From assembly GCF_900659615.1 (NCBI RefSeq), contig NZ_CAACUY010000038.1, forward strand, positions 1-60,302: DNA of 60,302 nucleotides, read 5' to 3'. The stretch is from Actinomadura fibrosa (GTDB lineage Bacteria > Actinomycetota > Actinomycetes > Streptosporangiales > Streptosporangiaceae). Numbering within the stretch: position 1 is the stretch's first letter; the number at the start of each line of letters is the position of its first letter. The notes below the pieces were generated by a model. It was not told where the DNA came from. It saw only the letters and a list, made by a program, of their open reading frames with translations, and did not search any database. This document shows, in pieces, positions 1-7,987 of this stretch. The position numbers and the translations under genes were made by a program.

Positions 1-549
1 ATCCCGCCGGTCGCGCGGCGCCTCGCGGGCGCGGCCTCCGGCGTCGACCTCGCCTACCCGGCCCCGCGCGACGCCCACCCCCTCACCGGGCGGCGCGCCC
101 CCGACGTCCCCCTCGCCGGCGCCCCGGGACGGCTGTACGGGCTGCTCGGCGACGGGCGGTTCGTCCTGGTCGTGGCGGCGAACGACCCGGCGGTGACCTA
201 CCTCGCGACCAAGCGCTGGGCGGACCGCGTCCACTGCGCCGTGGCGGGCCGCGCCACCCGCACGACGGCGCTCGTCCGCCCCGACGGGTACATCGCGTGG
301 GCCTGCGACGAGACGGCGCCCGACCTGCGGGCGGCGGCGATCCGCGCCGCGCTCGGCCACTGGTGCGGGCCGCCCGCGGAGCGTCCGCCGCACGAGCGCC
401 GCCGGCACGGCCCGTCCGGCCGTCCGGATGCCGAACGCCCGGCCACCGGAAGCCCGGCCACCGGAAGCTCGGCCACCGAACGCCCGGCTACCGGACGCTC
501 GGCTCCCGAGCGTCCGGTGGCCGAGCGTCGCGGTCCGGACACCGTCTAG
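1..549 (+). CDS. FAD-dependent monooxygenase, C-terminal part (cut by window edge)
   Basis: Reading frame 1 is open from the first base to the stop at 547-549. The visible part matches the C-terminal thioredoxin-like domain of flavin aromatic hydroxylases (phenol hydroxylase/PheA type): 'RRAPDVPL' leads into 'LYGLLGDGRFVLV', a middle segment, then 'LVRPDGYIAWA'. In these enzymes this domain follows the FAD and substrate domains, which lie outside the window. After the conserved end near base 400 there is a 40-residue Pro/Ala/Thr tail built from a 15-nt tandem repeat that the family normally lacks. Substrate cannot be judged from this piece. Confidence 0.75.
   Translation: MPPVARRLAGAASGVDLAYPAPRDAHPLTGRRAPDVPLAGAPGRLYGLLGDGRFVLVVAANDPAVTYLATKRWADRVHCAVAGRATRTTALVRPDGYIAWACDETAPDLRAAAIRAALGHWCGPPAERPPHERRRHGPSGRPDAERPATGSPATGSSATERPATGRSAPERPVAERRGPDTV
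424..528 (+). repeat. 15-nt tandem repeat encoding a pentapeptide tail
   Basis: Seven tandem 15-nt units, consensus CCGGCCACCGGAAGC, run in frame at the end of the monooxygenase gene and encode repeats of the type PATGS, PATGR and PAERP. Units 2 and 3 (439-453 and 454-468) are identical and the outer ones are diverged, as expected for slippage expansion. Confidence 0.8.
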
Positions 550-581
550 GGCTCGACGCGCCTTGGAGCGCGGAGCCACGC

Positions 582-989
582 CTAGAAGCGGCGGGTCTCG
601 CGGCCGTAGCCGAGCTCCTCGGCGACGTCCGCGAGGTTCTCGTACTCGCGGTCGGGCAGCGTCTCCAGCGCCGCGACGGCGCCGTCGGGCGCGGCGGCGC
701 GGTTCACGTGCTCCACCAGGTCGCCGGGGCGGGCCGGCCAGCGGACGCCGGTCAGCATGCGCGCCAGGTTGCTGCGGCCCTCGACGTCGCCCGGCGTCAT
801 CCCGGGCGGCGCCCCCTCGCGCGGGTCGCCGGCGGCCGCGGTCGGGTCCCAGGGGCCGTCGTCGGAGAACGCCTCGGTCTCCCTGAACTCCTCGACGCGC
901 GTGGGGTGGTTCCCGCGGACCATGCCCTGCGTCTCGTGACCGATCTCGTCGTCCAGCCTGGGGCCGTGCTTGTCGCGTCTTTCGGGCAT
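582..989 (-). CDS. DUF2795 domain protein
   Basis: This encodes 135 residues. The C-terminal half resembles DUF2795: 'ARMLTGVRWPARPGDLVEHV' followed by 'ALETLPDREYENLADVAEELGYG'. The N-terminal half is charged and disordered-looking ('MPERRDKHGPRLDDEIGHET'). I chose the ATG at 987-989 because AGGAGG stands 7 nt upstream; the open frame extends 12 codons further without an RBS. The function of this actinobacterial family is unknown. It is convergent with the monooxygenase gene and is probably monocistronic. Confidence 0.8.
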   Translation of the reverse strand: MPERRDKHGPRLDDEIGHETQGMVRGNHPTRVEEFRETEAFSDDGPWDPTAAAGDPREGAPPGMTPGDVEGRSNLARMLTGVRWPARPGDLVEHVNRAAAPDGAVAALETLPDREYENLADVAEELGYGRETRRF

Positions 990-1102
990 CTCTCGTCCTC
1001 CTGCACGGTAAACGGTCGGTCTCAACGCGGAGGAACCTTCCCGGGCCGAGGCGTCTAAACAAGGCGCCGATCTTGCCCGTCCGGCGCGGTACGGTGTGGC
1101 GC

Positions 1103-1462
1103 ATGCTGCCGGAAGAGGGCGTGAACGCCGTTCGGGCTGTGCTGGGCCTGCTGGTCCGGGGCCATTACGAGGAGCTGGAGACCCTGACCGAGGGGCGCCG
1201 GCTCAGCGCGGGGGAGATGGCGTCCGCGATCGAGCGGACCGGCCGCCACCTGATCACCCCGCCGGACGGCGCGTTCCGCTCGCTCGACGCGGTCCCCCTC
1301 GCGGACGGGGCCGCCGACGAGCGGGCCTTCCGGGTCCGGGTCCCGCTGTGGACGGCGCAGGACGGCCTCTCCGACCTGGCGGTGTCACTCCTCGTGACCG
1401 AGGTCATGGACGGGGTATGGACGGTGGAACTGTTAGGCATCCACGCGGGGGAGGGGACCTGA
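1103..1462 (+). CDS. small hypothetical protein coupled to the decarboxylase
   Basis: This is a 119-residue soluble alpha/beta protein with no transmembrane segment. It resembles small actinobacterial proteins of the DUF7668 type ('LVRGHYEELETLTEGRRLSAGEM', then 'GVWTVELLGIHA'), but I am not certain of the family. The ATG at 1103 lies 7 nt after a TACGGT hexamer (1090-1095), suggesting a leaderless mRNA; an upstream TTG at 1073 is less likely. Its stop overlaps the start of the next gene by one base, so the two are probably translated together. Confidence 0.65.
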   Translation: MLPEEGVNAVRAVLGLLVRGHYEELETLTEGRRLSAGEMASAIERTGRHLITPPDGAFRSLDAVPLADGAADERAFRVRVPLWTAQDGLSDLAVSLLVTEVMDGVWTVELLGIHAGEGT

Positions 1463-2928
1463 TGGCAGGGCACATGACCCCGGAGGAGTTCCGCCGGTAC
1501 GGCAAGCAGGTCGTCGACTGGATCGCCGACTACCAGGAGAAGGTCGAGTCGTACCCGGTGCAGTCGCAGGTGCGGCCGGGTGAGGTCCTCGCGAGCCTGC
1601 CCGCCGGTCCGCCGGAGGAGGGCGAGGGGTTCGAGGCCGTCCTCGCCGACCTCGACCGCGTCGTCATGCCGGGGATCACCCACTGGCAGCACCCGAGCTT
1701 CTTCGCCTACTTCCCGGCCAACGCCAGCGGTCCCGCGATCCTCGGCGAGCTGCTGTCCGCGGGCCTCGGCGTGCAGGGCATGCTGTGGGCGACCAGTCCC
1801 GCCTGCACGGAGCTGGAGACCCGGATGCTGGACTGGCTCGCCGAGCTCCTCGGCCTGCCGGCGCGGTTCCGCAGCGACGGGGACGGCGGCGGGGTCATCC
1901 AGGACTCGGCGTCCGACGCCGTCCTGATCGCGCTCCTCGCCGCCCTGCACCGGAGGGACGGCGGCGCGGCCGCGCGCGAGGGCATCACCCGCCGCCACAC
2001 GCTGTACGTCAGCTCGCAGACCCACTCGTCGCTGGAGAAGGCCGCGAGGGTGACCGGGATCGGCGCCGCGAACGTCCGCGTCGTGGACGTCGACCCCGAC
2101 ACGCTCGCCATGGACCCGGCCCACCTGGACGCGCTCATCACCGAGGACATCGCCGCGGGCGCGGTGCCCGTCCTGGCCTGCGCGACCGTCGGCACCACCT
2201 CCACGACGGCGGTCGACCCCGTCCGGGAGATCGGCGAGGTCTGCTCCCGGCACGGCGTCTGGCTGCACGTGGACGCCGCGTACGCGGGCGTCGCGGCCGT
2301 CTGCCCGGAGTTCCGCTGGGTCAACGACGGGCTCGACGGGCACGTCGACTCGTACGCGACCAACCCGCACAAGTGGCTGCTCACCAACTTCGACTGCACC
2401 GCGCTGTGGGTGGCCGACCGGGCCCCGCTGGTCGGCGCCCTGTCGATCCTGCCGGAGTACCTGCGCAACCGGGCCAGCGCGTCCGGCGAGGTGATCGACT
2501 ACCGGGACTGGCAGATCTCGCTCGGACGCCGGTTCCGCGCGCTGAAGCTGTGGGCGGTGATCCGCTGGTACGGGGCGGAGGGGCTGCGCGCGCACATCCG
2601 CTCGGGGGTGCGGCTGGCCGCGGAGCTGGCGTCCAGGATCGGCGCCGATCCGGGGTTCGCGCTGCTGGAGCACCACCCGTTCGGGCTGGTGTGCTTCCGC
2701 CCGCGCTGGGAGGGCCTGCCGGACGACGAGGCCGACGCCGCGACGCTGCGCGTGATGGAGCGGCTGAACGCGTCCGGCGACCTCTACCTCACCCACACCA
2801 GGGTCGGCGGCCGGGTGCTGCTGCGCATGGCGATCGGCGCGCCCGGCACCGGTGACGCGCACGTCGAGGCCGCCTGGCGCCGCATCCGGGAGGAGACGGC
2901 CCGGGAGGGGCGGCCGGCGGGCCAGTGA
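1462..2928 (+). CDS. pyridoxal-phosphate-dependent (group II) amino acid decarboxylase
   Basis: This 488-residue cytosolic PLP enzyme belongs to the group II decarboxylase family (aromatic amino acid, DOPA or glutamate decarboxylases). The N-terminal '[13 protein letters not shown]' and '[14 protein letters not shown]' are typical of the aromatic amino acid branch, 'HVDAAYAG' binds PLP, and the Schiff-base lysine is K304 in 'NPHKWLL'. Length is normal for the family. The exact substrate (Trp, Tyr, Phe or DOPA) cannot be read from the sequence. The start overlaps the stop of the preceding gene. Confidence 0.93.
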   Translation: MAGHMTPEEFRRYGKQVVDWIADYQEKVESYPVQSQVRPGEVLASLPAGPPEEGEGFEAVLADLDRVVMPGITHWQHPSFFAYFPANASGPAILGELLSAGLGVQGMLWATSPACTELETRMLDWLAELLGLPARFRSDGDGGGVIQDSASDAVLIALLAALHRRDGGAAAREGITRRHTLYVSSQTHSSLEKAARVTGIGAANVRVVDVDPDTLAMDPAHLDALITEDIAAGAVPVLACATVGTTSTTAVDPVREIGEVCSRHGVWLHVDAAYAGVAAVCPEFRWVNDGLDGHVDSYATNPHKWLLTNFDCTALWVADRAPLVGALSILPEYLRNRASASGEVIDYRDWQISLGRRFRALKLWAVIRWYGAEGLRAHIRSGVRLAAELASRIGADPGFALLEHHPFGLVCFRPRWEGLPDDEADAATLRVMERLNASGDLYLTHTRVGGRVLLRMAIGAPGTGDAHVEAAWRRIREETAREGRPAGQ

Positions 2929-3007
2929 TCTTCACGGCGGGTCACCCGCCCGCTCCGCCACCGGATATGTGAGGCTAGGGGTGCCCCTACAACCGCTGGA
3001 GGTCCGC

Positions 3008-3199
3008 ATGGCCGACTCGTCAGGAGAGAAGGACGGCAGCGAGGACGACGTGAAGCGCAGGTTCCGGGAGGCCCTGGAGCGCAAGCGCGGAGCGGCGGCC
3101 GAGAAGAACGAGGGCGGGGCGGGCAGGAGCGGCTCGAAGGTGCGCGGCACCCACGAGCGCGCCGACCACCAGCGCCAGTTCCGCCGCAAGAGCGGCTGA
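3008..3199 (+). CDS. DUF5302 small charged protein
   Basis: This 63-residue, highly charged protein begins '[19 protein letters not shown]' and ends '[13 protein letters not shown]', the pattern of the actinobacterial DUF5302 family, whose role is unknown. GGAGG at 2998-3002 is 5 nt before the ATG and fixes the start. It is probably monocistronic. Confidence 0.85.
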   Translation: MADSSGEKDGSEDDVKRRFREALERKRGAAAEKNEGGAGRSGSKVRGTHERADHQRQFRRKSG

Positions 3200-3308
3200 G
3201 CGCCGGTCCCGCGGCCCGCCGGGACGAAGGACGGCGGCCTGGGGACCGCCCGCCGAGCACCCCCGCGCGCCCAGCGCGGGGGTCGCCTCCGCGCCGCCCG
3301 CCCCGCCG

Positions 3309-3944
3309 TCAGGTGGTGTACAGCTTCTTCTGGTAGGCGGCGCCGTAGTAGCGCTCCAGCTCCTCGACGCTCTCCTCGACGTACTGCACGTCCTTGGTGA
3401 TCCGGGCGTGCGAGGGCAGGGTGTCGTCCTCCCAGCTCTCCGGCTTCCACAGGTTCGAGCGCAGGAACGCCTTCGCGCAGTGGAAGAAGATCTGCTCGAT
3501 CTCCACGACGAGGGCGAGGGCCGGGCGGTGCCCCTTGACGGTCATCGCGTCGAGGAAGGGCGCCTCCCGGACGAGCCGCGCCCGGCCGTTGATCCGCAGC
3601 GTCTCGCCCCGTCCGGGGATCAGGTAGATCAGCCCGACGCGCGGGTTGCTCAGCACGTTGAAGAAGCCGTCGGCGCGGCGGTTCCCCGGCCGGTCCGGGA
3701 TGGCGATGGTGGTGTCGTCGATCACGTGCGTGAAGCCGGGCGGGTCGCCCTTGGGCGAGACGTCGCAGTTGCCGGCGGCGTCGCTCGTGGCGATCAGGCA
3801 GAACGGGGACCGCGCCAGCCACTCGCGGTCCCAGTGGTGCAGGGCCGCGCGCTCCTTCTCGATGACCTTCCGCAGGGGCGTGCCGAGCAGCTCGCGCAGC
3901 TCCTCGGCGGACGTGATCTCGGTGGACTCGGAGGCGATCGTCAT
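3309..3944 (-). CDS. pyridoxamine 5'-phosphate oxidase family (PPOX, FMN-dependent) protein
   Basis: The protein has 211 residues with the split-barrel flavin fold: 'FCLIATSDAAGNCDVSPKGD', 'TIAIPDRPGNRRADGFFNVL' and 'VGLIYLIPGRGETLRINGRA'. This is the MSMEG_1061-like subgroup of FMN or F420 split-barrel proteins, which often reduce or protect small redox-active molecules. AAGGAG lies 7 nt upstream of the ATG. It stands alone and is divergent from the truncated gene at 4091. Confidence 0.88.
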   Translation of the reverse strand: MTIASESTEITSAEELRELLGTPLRKVIEKERAALHHWDREWLARSPFCLIATSDAAGNCDVSPKGDPPGFTHVIDDTTIAIPDRPGNRRADGFFNVLSNPRVGLIYLIPGRGETLRINGRARLVREAPFLDAMTVKGHRPALALVVEIEQIFFHCAKAFLRSNLWKPESWEDDTLPSHARITKDVQYVEESVEELERYYGAAYQKKLYTT

Positions 3945-4090
3945 CGGCGCTCCTTCTGCCGGGGGAGAGAAGATCAGCTTAGCCTCCGGCCTCCGGCGCG
4001 GAAGCGGCCGGGGCGCGGCCGGTTACTTTCGGGCCGCCGCGGAGTCGGTCTATTCGTGGGGTGCGGCGCCCCCGGGAAGCGAGGGGTGCG

Positions 4091-4440
4091 ATGAACGCGG
4101 TGGAGCGGGCGACGGTACCGGAGCGGGGCTCCGATCTGCTCGGGCGGTCGATGGACTTCGCGGTGGACGTGCTCGGGCTCGTCGACGCCGCGGCGCTCGG
4201 ACGGCCGACGCCGTGCCGGGGCTGGAACCTCGGGATGCTGCTGCGGCACGCGGCGGAGTCCCTGGCCGTGCTGTCCGAGGCGATCGACACCGGTTCCGTC
4301 GGGTTGCTGCCGGGCGCGGAACCGGTTCCGGTGGACGATCCGGCGGTGGCGCTCACCGCGGCGTTCCGCGCGGGCGCGGTCCGGCTGCACGCGGCGTGGA
4401 CGGCGGCGGAGCGGGCGGGCGCGACGGTCGGCGTCGGCGG
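4091..4440 (+). pseudogene. maleylpyruvate isomerase N-terminal (TIGR03086-like) protein, 3' end lost
   Basis: The first ~115 codons match the mycothiol-dependent DinB-like family: 'LGRPTPCRGWNLGMLLRHA' is the usual TPCxxW core. A GAGGGG RBS precedes the ATG. After about base 4430 the similarity ends and the frame runs on as nonsense antisense to another truncated gene. The missing half would hold the rest of the helical bundle. The 3' boundary is approximate. Confidence 0.7.
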
Positions 4441-4675
4441 GGCCGGTGCCCGCCAGGCGCGCGATGGCGGCGCGATAGATCGCCTCGCGGAGGTCGACGG
4501 CGGCGGCGAGGTCGGCGGCCTCGGCGGGCGGGGGTTCGGTGAGCAGGCCCGCGGCGACGGTCCAGCGGGCGAGGTCGGCGGGCCGGGCCAGCAGGTCGCG
4601 GCGGTCGGCGCGGCGGTGCTGCACGGTCCCGGCGAAGTCGAGGGCGAGGTGGCCGCTGACGAAGGTGAACTCCAT
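4430..4675 (-). pseudogene. CGNR zinc-finger regulator, N-terminal ABATE domain only
   Basis: From the ATG at 4675 the product reads 'MEFTFVSGHLALDFAGTVQH', 'DLLARPADLARW' and 'DLREAIYRAAIARL', the ABATE half of CGNR-type regulators. The C-terminal CGNR zinc finger that would bind DNA is missing: near base 4435 the sequence becomes the truncated gene of the other strand. TATTCT at 4682-4687 lies 6 nt before the ATG, so transcription was probably leaderless. It is divergent from an EamA exporter it may once have controlled. The boundary is approximate. Confidence 0.7.
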
Positions 4676-4681
4676 ACCGCC

Positions 4682-4745
4682 AGAATAACCGGCTTGACAG
4701 GTTATGGCGGCGCCCCGAGACTGGGTAACCGTATTGAGCGGTTAC
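4682..4745. promoter_or_regulatory. twin TAACC-N9-GGTTA palindromes in a divergent promoter
   Basis: Two dyads of the same architecture lie 40 bp apart between the truncated CGNR gene and the EamA gene: ATAACC (4685-4690) with GGTTAT (4700-4705), and GTAACCG (4725-4731) with CGGTTAC (4739-4745). A TTGACA -35 element (4694-4699) sits inside the first dyad. They look like operators of one regulator, probably the CGNR protein. Confidence 0.7.
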
Positions 4746-4760
4746 TCGCGGAGGTGGACG

Positions 4761-5783
4761 ATGGCACTGGGAACCGAGAGCGGGACGCGGACGCGGTCCG
4801 GCCGGCCGGTGGCGCACGGTGTGGCGCCCCCGGTGGAGCCGCGTGCCGGCCTGCCGTCCGGGCCGTCCGGGCCGTCCGCCGACGCGACGTCGCACGCCGG
4901 CCGCCCCGCCGGGACGTCCGGGCCGTCCGAGCCGTCCGGGTGGGCGGCGCGGGCGGTGCCCGGGGTGTTCGTGCTGCTGTGGAGCAGCGCGTTCATCGCC
5001 GGGGCGATCGGGGTGGACGCGGCGCCGCCGCTGCTGCTGATGTTCGTCCGGTTCGCCGTGGCGGGGCTGCTGCTGGCGGCGTACGCGGTGGCGGTGCGGG
5101 CGCCCTGGCCGCGCGGGCGGGCCCTGGCCCATGTGGCGGTGTCGGGCCTGCTGGTCCAGGCGGTGCAGTTCGGCGCCCTGTACACCGCGCTCGGGCAGGG
5201 GCTGCCGGTCGGGGTGATCGCGCTGGTGCAGGGCCTCAACCCGGTGGTGATCGCGCTGCTGGCCGCGTCGCTGCTGGGCGAGCGGGTGGGCCGGTGGCAG
5301 TGGGCGGGGTTCGTGCTCGGCGCGGCGGGGGTGATCCTGGCGGTCGCGGGACGGGTCGCGTTCTCCCCCCTCGGCGTGGTGCTCTGCCTCGTGGGGCTAC
5401 TGGGCCTGAGCGCCGGAACCCTCTACCAGAAGCGGTTCGTCCCGGCGATGGACGTGCGGACGGGCACGGCGGTGCAGTTCCTGGTGGCCGCGCCGCCGCT
5501 GGGCGCGGTGTCGCTGCTGACCGAGACGCCGCGGGTGGCGCACTGGGCGCCGTTCGGGGCGGCGCTGGTGTGGATCGTCCTGGTCAACTCGATCGGCGCG
5601 TTCCTGCTGCTGAACTCGATGCTACGGCGGGCGCCGGCGAGCCGGGTCGCGGCGCTGTTCTTCCTGACGCCGTCGGTGACGGCGGTGCTGGCGTGGCTGA
5701 CGATCGGCCAGTCCCTGGACCCGCTGGCCGTCGCGGGCCTGCTCCTGGGCGGCGCGGGCGTCCTCCTGGCGACCCGCCACTGA
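4761..5783 (+). CDS. EamA/DMT-family exporter
   Basis: This encodes 340 residues. After a ~55-residue Gly/Pro/Ser-rich cytoplasmic lead come ten hydrophobic segments in two EamA repeats ('FVLLWSSAFIAG' opening the first, 'GLSAGTLYQKRF' the second). DMT-family proteins export metabolites or amino acids through the inner membrane. The ATG at 4761 has a GGAGGT RBS; an upstream in-frame ATG at 4704 lies inside the operator and is unlikely. Expression is probably governed by the two palindromes just upstream. Confidence 0.87.
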   Translation: MALGTESGTRTRSGRPVAHGVAPPVEPRAGLPSGPSGPSADATSHAGRPAGTSGPSEPSGWAARAVPGVFVLLWSSAFIAGAIGVDAAPPLLLMFVRFAVAGLLLAAYAVAVRAPWPRGRALAHVAVSGLLVQAVQFGALYTALGQGLPVGVIALVQGLNPVVIALLAASLLGERVGRWQWAGFVLGAAGVILAVAGRVAFSPLGVVLCLVGLLGLSAGTLYQKRFVPAMDVRTGTAVQFLVAAPPLGAVSLLTETPRVAHWAPFGAALVWIVLVNSIGAFLLLNSMLRRAPASRVAALFFLTPSVTAVLAWLTIGQSLDPLAVAGLLLGGAGVLLATRH

Positions 5784-5857
5784 CCCCGCACCACCGGCCA
5801 CAGAGCCGCGGGCACCGAGACCGCCGTGAACCGTGATCCGACCGGTCCGCTCGCAGA

Positions 5858-5998
5858 ATGACCGAGGCGCCGCCCGGTGCGGTGCCGCTGGCTGACCTCG
5901 CCGCGGAGTGCAGCGTCGGCCGCCCCGCCGTCCACCGCATCATTCACGGTTGGGGGACGATCCGGAGCTGGCCGACGCGTAGTCCGCGCCTGACCTGA
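5858..5998 (+). CDS. possible small HTH-like ORF or remnant
   Basis: A 46-codon ORF encodes 'PLADLAAECSVGRPAVHRII', which looks like one helix-turn-helix unit, followed by a non-conserved tail. There is no clear RBS. It may be the remnant of a larger regulator gene, and it ends just before the convergent MarR stop. I cannot assign it to a family. Confidence 0.25.
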   Translation: MTEAPPGAVPLADLAAECSVGRPAVHRIIHGWGTIRSWPTRSPRLT

Positions 5999-6000
5999 CG

Positions 6001-6450
6001 TCAGAGCTGCATCAGCTTGGTGACCAGGGCGGTGAGCTGGGCGCGTTCGCCGGTGGTGAGAGGGGCGAACGTCTCGTCGAGGTAGGAGGGGACGGTGCTC
6101 TCGGCCTCGGCGAGCCGTTCGCGGCCCTGGTCGGTGATGGTGACGGCGTAGGAGCGGCGGTCGTCGGGGTTGCGTTCGCGGCGGACGAATCCGGACCGCT
6201 CCAGGTCGTCGCACACGTTCACCATGACGCTGCGGTCGATCCGCAGCTCCTCGCTGAGCACCTGCTGGGAGCAGGGGCCGACGGCGTCGAGCATCTTCAG
6301 CACCAGGTGCTGGCCGACGCCGAGGCCGTGCCGGGCGGCGTGGGCGTCGGCGGCGCGGGCCAGGTACGCCGCGGCGCGGCACATCGCGATGTCCGGGCGT
6401 TCGGCCGCCAGCGTCGGGAAGTACGCCGGACGGGCGGGCTTGGAAGGCAT
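6001..6450 (-). CDS. MarR-family transcriptional regulator
   Basis: The 149-residue protein carries a winged helix: 'QQVLSEELRIDRSVMVNVCDDLERSGFVRR' (split here as QQVLSEELRIDRSV and MVNVCDDLERSGFVRR), followed by the wing 'NPDDRRSYAVTITDQG'. MarR proteins are usually ligand-released repressors of neighbouring efflux or detoxification genes. It is divergent from an MFS/nitroreductase operon, its likely target. AGGAG precedes the ATG. GCAGAT motifs in the shared intergenic region are candidate operators. Confidence 0.92.
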   Translation of the reverse strand: MPSKPARPAYFPTLAAERPDIAMCRAAAYLARAADAHAARHGLGVGQHLVLKMLDAVGPCSQQVLSEELRIDRSVMVNVCDDLERSGFVRRERNPDDRRSYAVTITDQGRERLAEAESTVPSYLDETFAPLTTGERAQLTALVTKLMQL

Positions 6451-6491
6451 GGATCTCCTGCACTGTCGACCCGTCCGAGGCTACCAGAACC

Positions 6492-6562
6492 ATCTGCCAC
6501 ACAATAGTTTGACAGCAGATCATTGGCGAGCCTACGGTTCCGTCTGGTTGCAGATCGTCTGC
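6492..6562. promoter_or_regulatory. divergent promoter with repeated GCAGAT/ATCTGC motifs
   Basis: ATCTGC (6492-6497) and GCAGAT (6515-6520) form an inverted repeat, and GCAGATCGTCTGC (6550-6562) is a compact dyad. A good forward promoter, TTGACA (6509-6514), 18 bp, TACGGT (6533-6538), lies between them, so a bound MarR dimer would block the MFS operon. Confidence 0.6.
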
Positions 6563-6584
6563 TCAAAGATGGAGTGTTCTGGTG

Positions 6585-7976
6585 ATGCGTTCCGACCGCC
6601 GGGCGACGGCGGCCCTGGTCCTGCTGTGCGCGGCGGTGTTCCTGGATTCGATGGACCTGTCGCTGATGGGCGTGGCGCTGCCCGCCGTCGGCGCCGACCT
6701 CGCGCTGCCCGACGGCACGCTGCAATGGCTGATGTCCGGCTACGCGGTCGCCTACGGCGGGTTCCTGCTGCTCGGAGGGAGGCTGGCCGACCTGCTCGGA
6801 CGGCGCCGGATGTTCCTGGCGTCGCTGGCGGTGTTCGCGGCGGCGAGCCTGGCGGGCGGCCTGCTCTCCGACGGCCGGCTCCTGGTCGCCACCCGCGTGG
6901 TGAAGGGCGTCGCGGCCGCGCTGACCGCTCCGGCGGCACTGTCGCTGATCACCACGACGTTCGCCGAGGGGCCGCGCCGCAACCGGGCGCTGGGGGTGTA
7001 CGCGCTGGCCGGAGCGTCCGGCTACAGTGCCGGGCTGATCGCCTCCGGGCTGCTCACCGAGGTGAGCTGGCGGCTGGTGTTCTTCCTGCCGGTGCCGATC
7101 GCGCTGCTCGTGCTCGCCGTCGCGCCCCGGGTGGTCCCGGCCGGACGCGCCGACGGCCCGCGCCCGGGGTTTGACGCGGCGGGCGCCGGCGCCGTCACCG
7201 GCGGCGTCCTGCTGCTGGTCTACGCGCTCACCGAGACGAGCTGGCCCGCCGGTGGGGCGGCGCTGGCGCTGCTGGGAGCGTTCGTGGCGATCGAGCGGCA
7301 CCGGCGAAACCCGCTGGTGCCCCTGGAGGCGCTGCGTTCACGGCGGCTCGCCTCGGCCAACCTGGCGGCGCTGGCCTGGGCGTGCGCGACGATCGGCTGG
7401 CAGTTCGCGGCCGTCCTGTACTTGCAGGGTGTGCTGGGGTACTCGGCGCTGGACACCGGGCTGGGGATCGTCCCGATGGGCTTGGCCATCATCGTCGCCG
7501 CGAACCTGGCCGGACGGCTGATCGGACGCTGGGGCCTGCGGCGCACCGCCGCGTTCGGGCTGCTGGTGCAGGGTGCCGGGATCCTGCTGTTCCTGCGCGC
7601 GGACGCGTCCAGCGGCTACGCGACCGTGCTGCTGCCCGCGCTCGTCGTCCACGGCGTGGGCAACGGCCTGTCGTTCCCCAGCCTCAACATCGCCGCGGTG
7701 GCCAGCCTGCCCGACGACCGGCAGGGCCTGGCCTCCGGCCTGGTCACCTCCGCCGTCCAGATCGGGGCCGGCATCGGCGTGGCGGTGCTCGCGGCCGTGA
7801 TGGCCGTCCCGGCGTCCTCACTGGACGGTTACCGCGCGGCGTTCCTGACCGCCGGATCGTTCTCGCTGCTCGGCGCGGTCATCGCCTTCCTCGGGCTGCG
7901 GGGGCGGGCCGAACCCGCGGCCGGCGAGCCGGCGGCCACCGCACCGGCGTCCGCATCGACTTCCGCACGAGCATGA
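6585..7976 (+). CDS. MFS drug exporter, DHA2 (14-TM) family
   Basis: This 463-residue membrane protein has the DHA2 hallmarks 'FLDSMDLSLMGVALPAVGADL' (read as FLDSMDLSLMGVA and LPAVGADL) in helix 1 and motif A 'GGRLADLLGRRRMF'. Such proteins export drugs or dyes by proton antiport. It starts an operon with a nitroreductase (ATGA junction) and is divergent from MarR, the usual arrangement of an inducible efflux and detoxification module. A GTG three bases upstream is an alternative start; GGAG at about 6571 serves either. Confidence 0.9.
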   Translation: MRSDRRATAALVLLCAAVFLDSMDLSLMGVALPAVGADLALPDGTLQWLMSGYAVAYGGFLLLGGRLADLLGRRRMFLASLAVFAAASLAGGLLSDGRLLVATRVVKGVAAALTAPAALSLITTTFAEGPRRNRALGVYALAGASGYSAGLIASGLLTEVSWRLVFFLPVPIALLVLAVAPRVVPAGRADGPRPGFDAAGAGAVTGGVLLLVYALTETSWPAGGAALALLGAFVAIERHRRNPLVPLEALRSRRLASANLAALAWACATIGWQFAAVLYLQGVLGYSALDTGLGIVPMGLAIIVAANLAGRLIGRWGLRRTAAFGLLVQGAGILLFLRADASSGYATVLLPALVVHGVGNGLSFPSLNIAAVASLPDDRQGLASGLVTSAVQIGAGIGVAVLAAVMAVPASSLDGYRAAFLTAGSFSLLGAVIAFLGLRGRAEPAAGEPAATAPASASTSARA

Positions 7977-7987
7977 GGAGCACCGCG

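Noticed and set aside
198..2862. Long reverse-strand open frames across the first 3 kb
   Set aside because: They are antisense shadows caused by high GC at third positions; the forward genes have domains, RBSs or promoters and the reverse products are Arg/Pro/Gly-rich without motifs.
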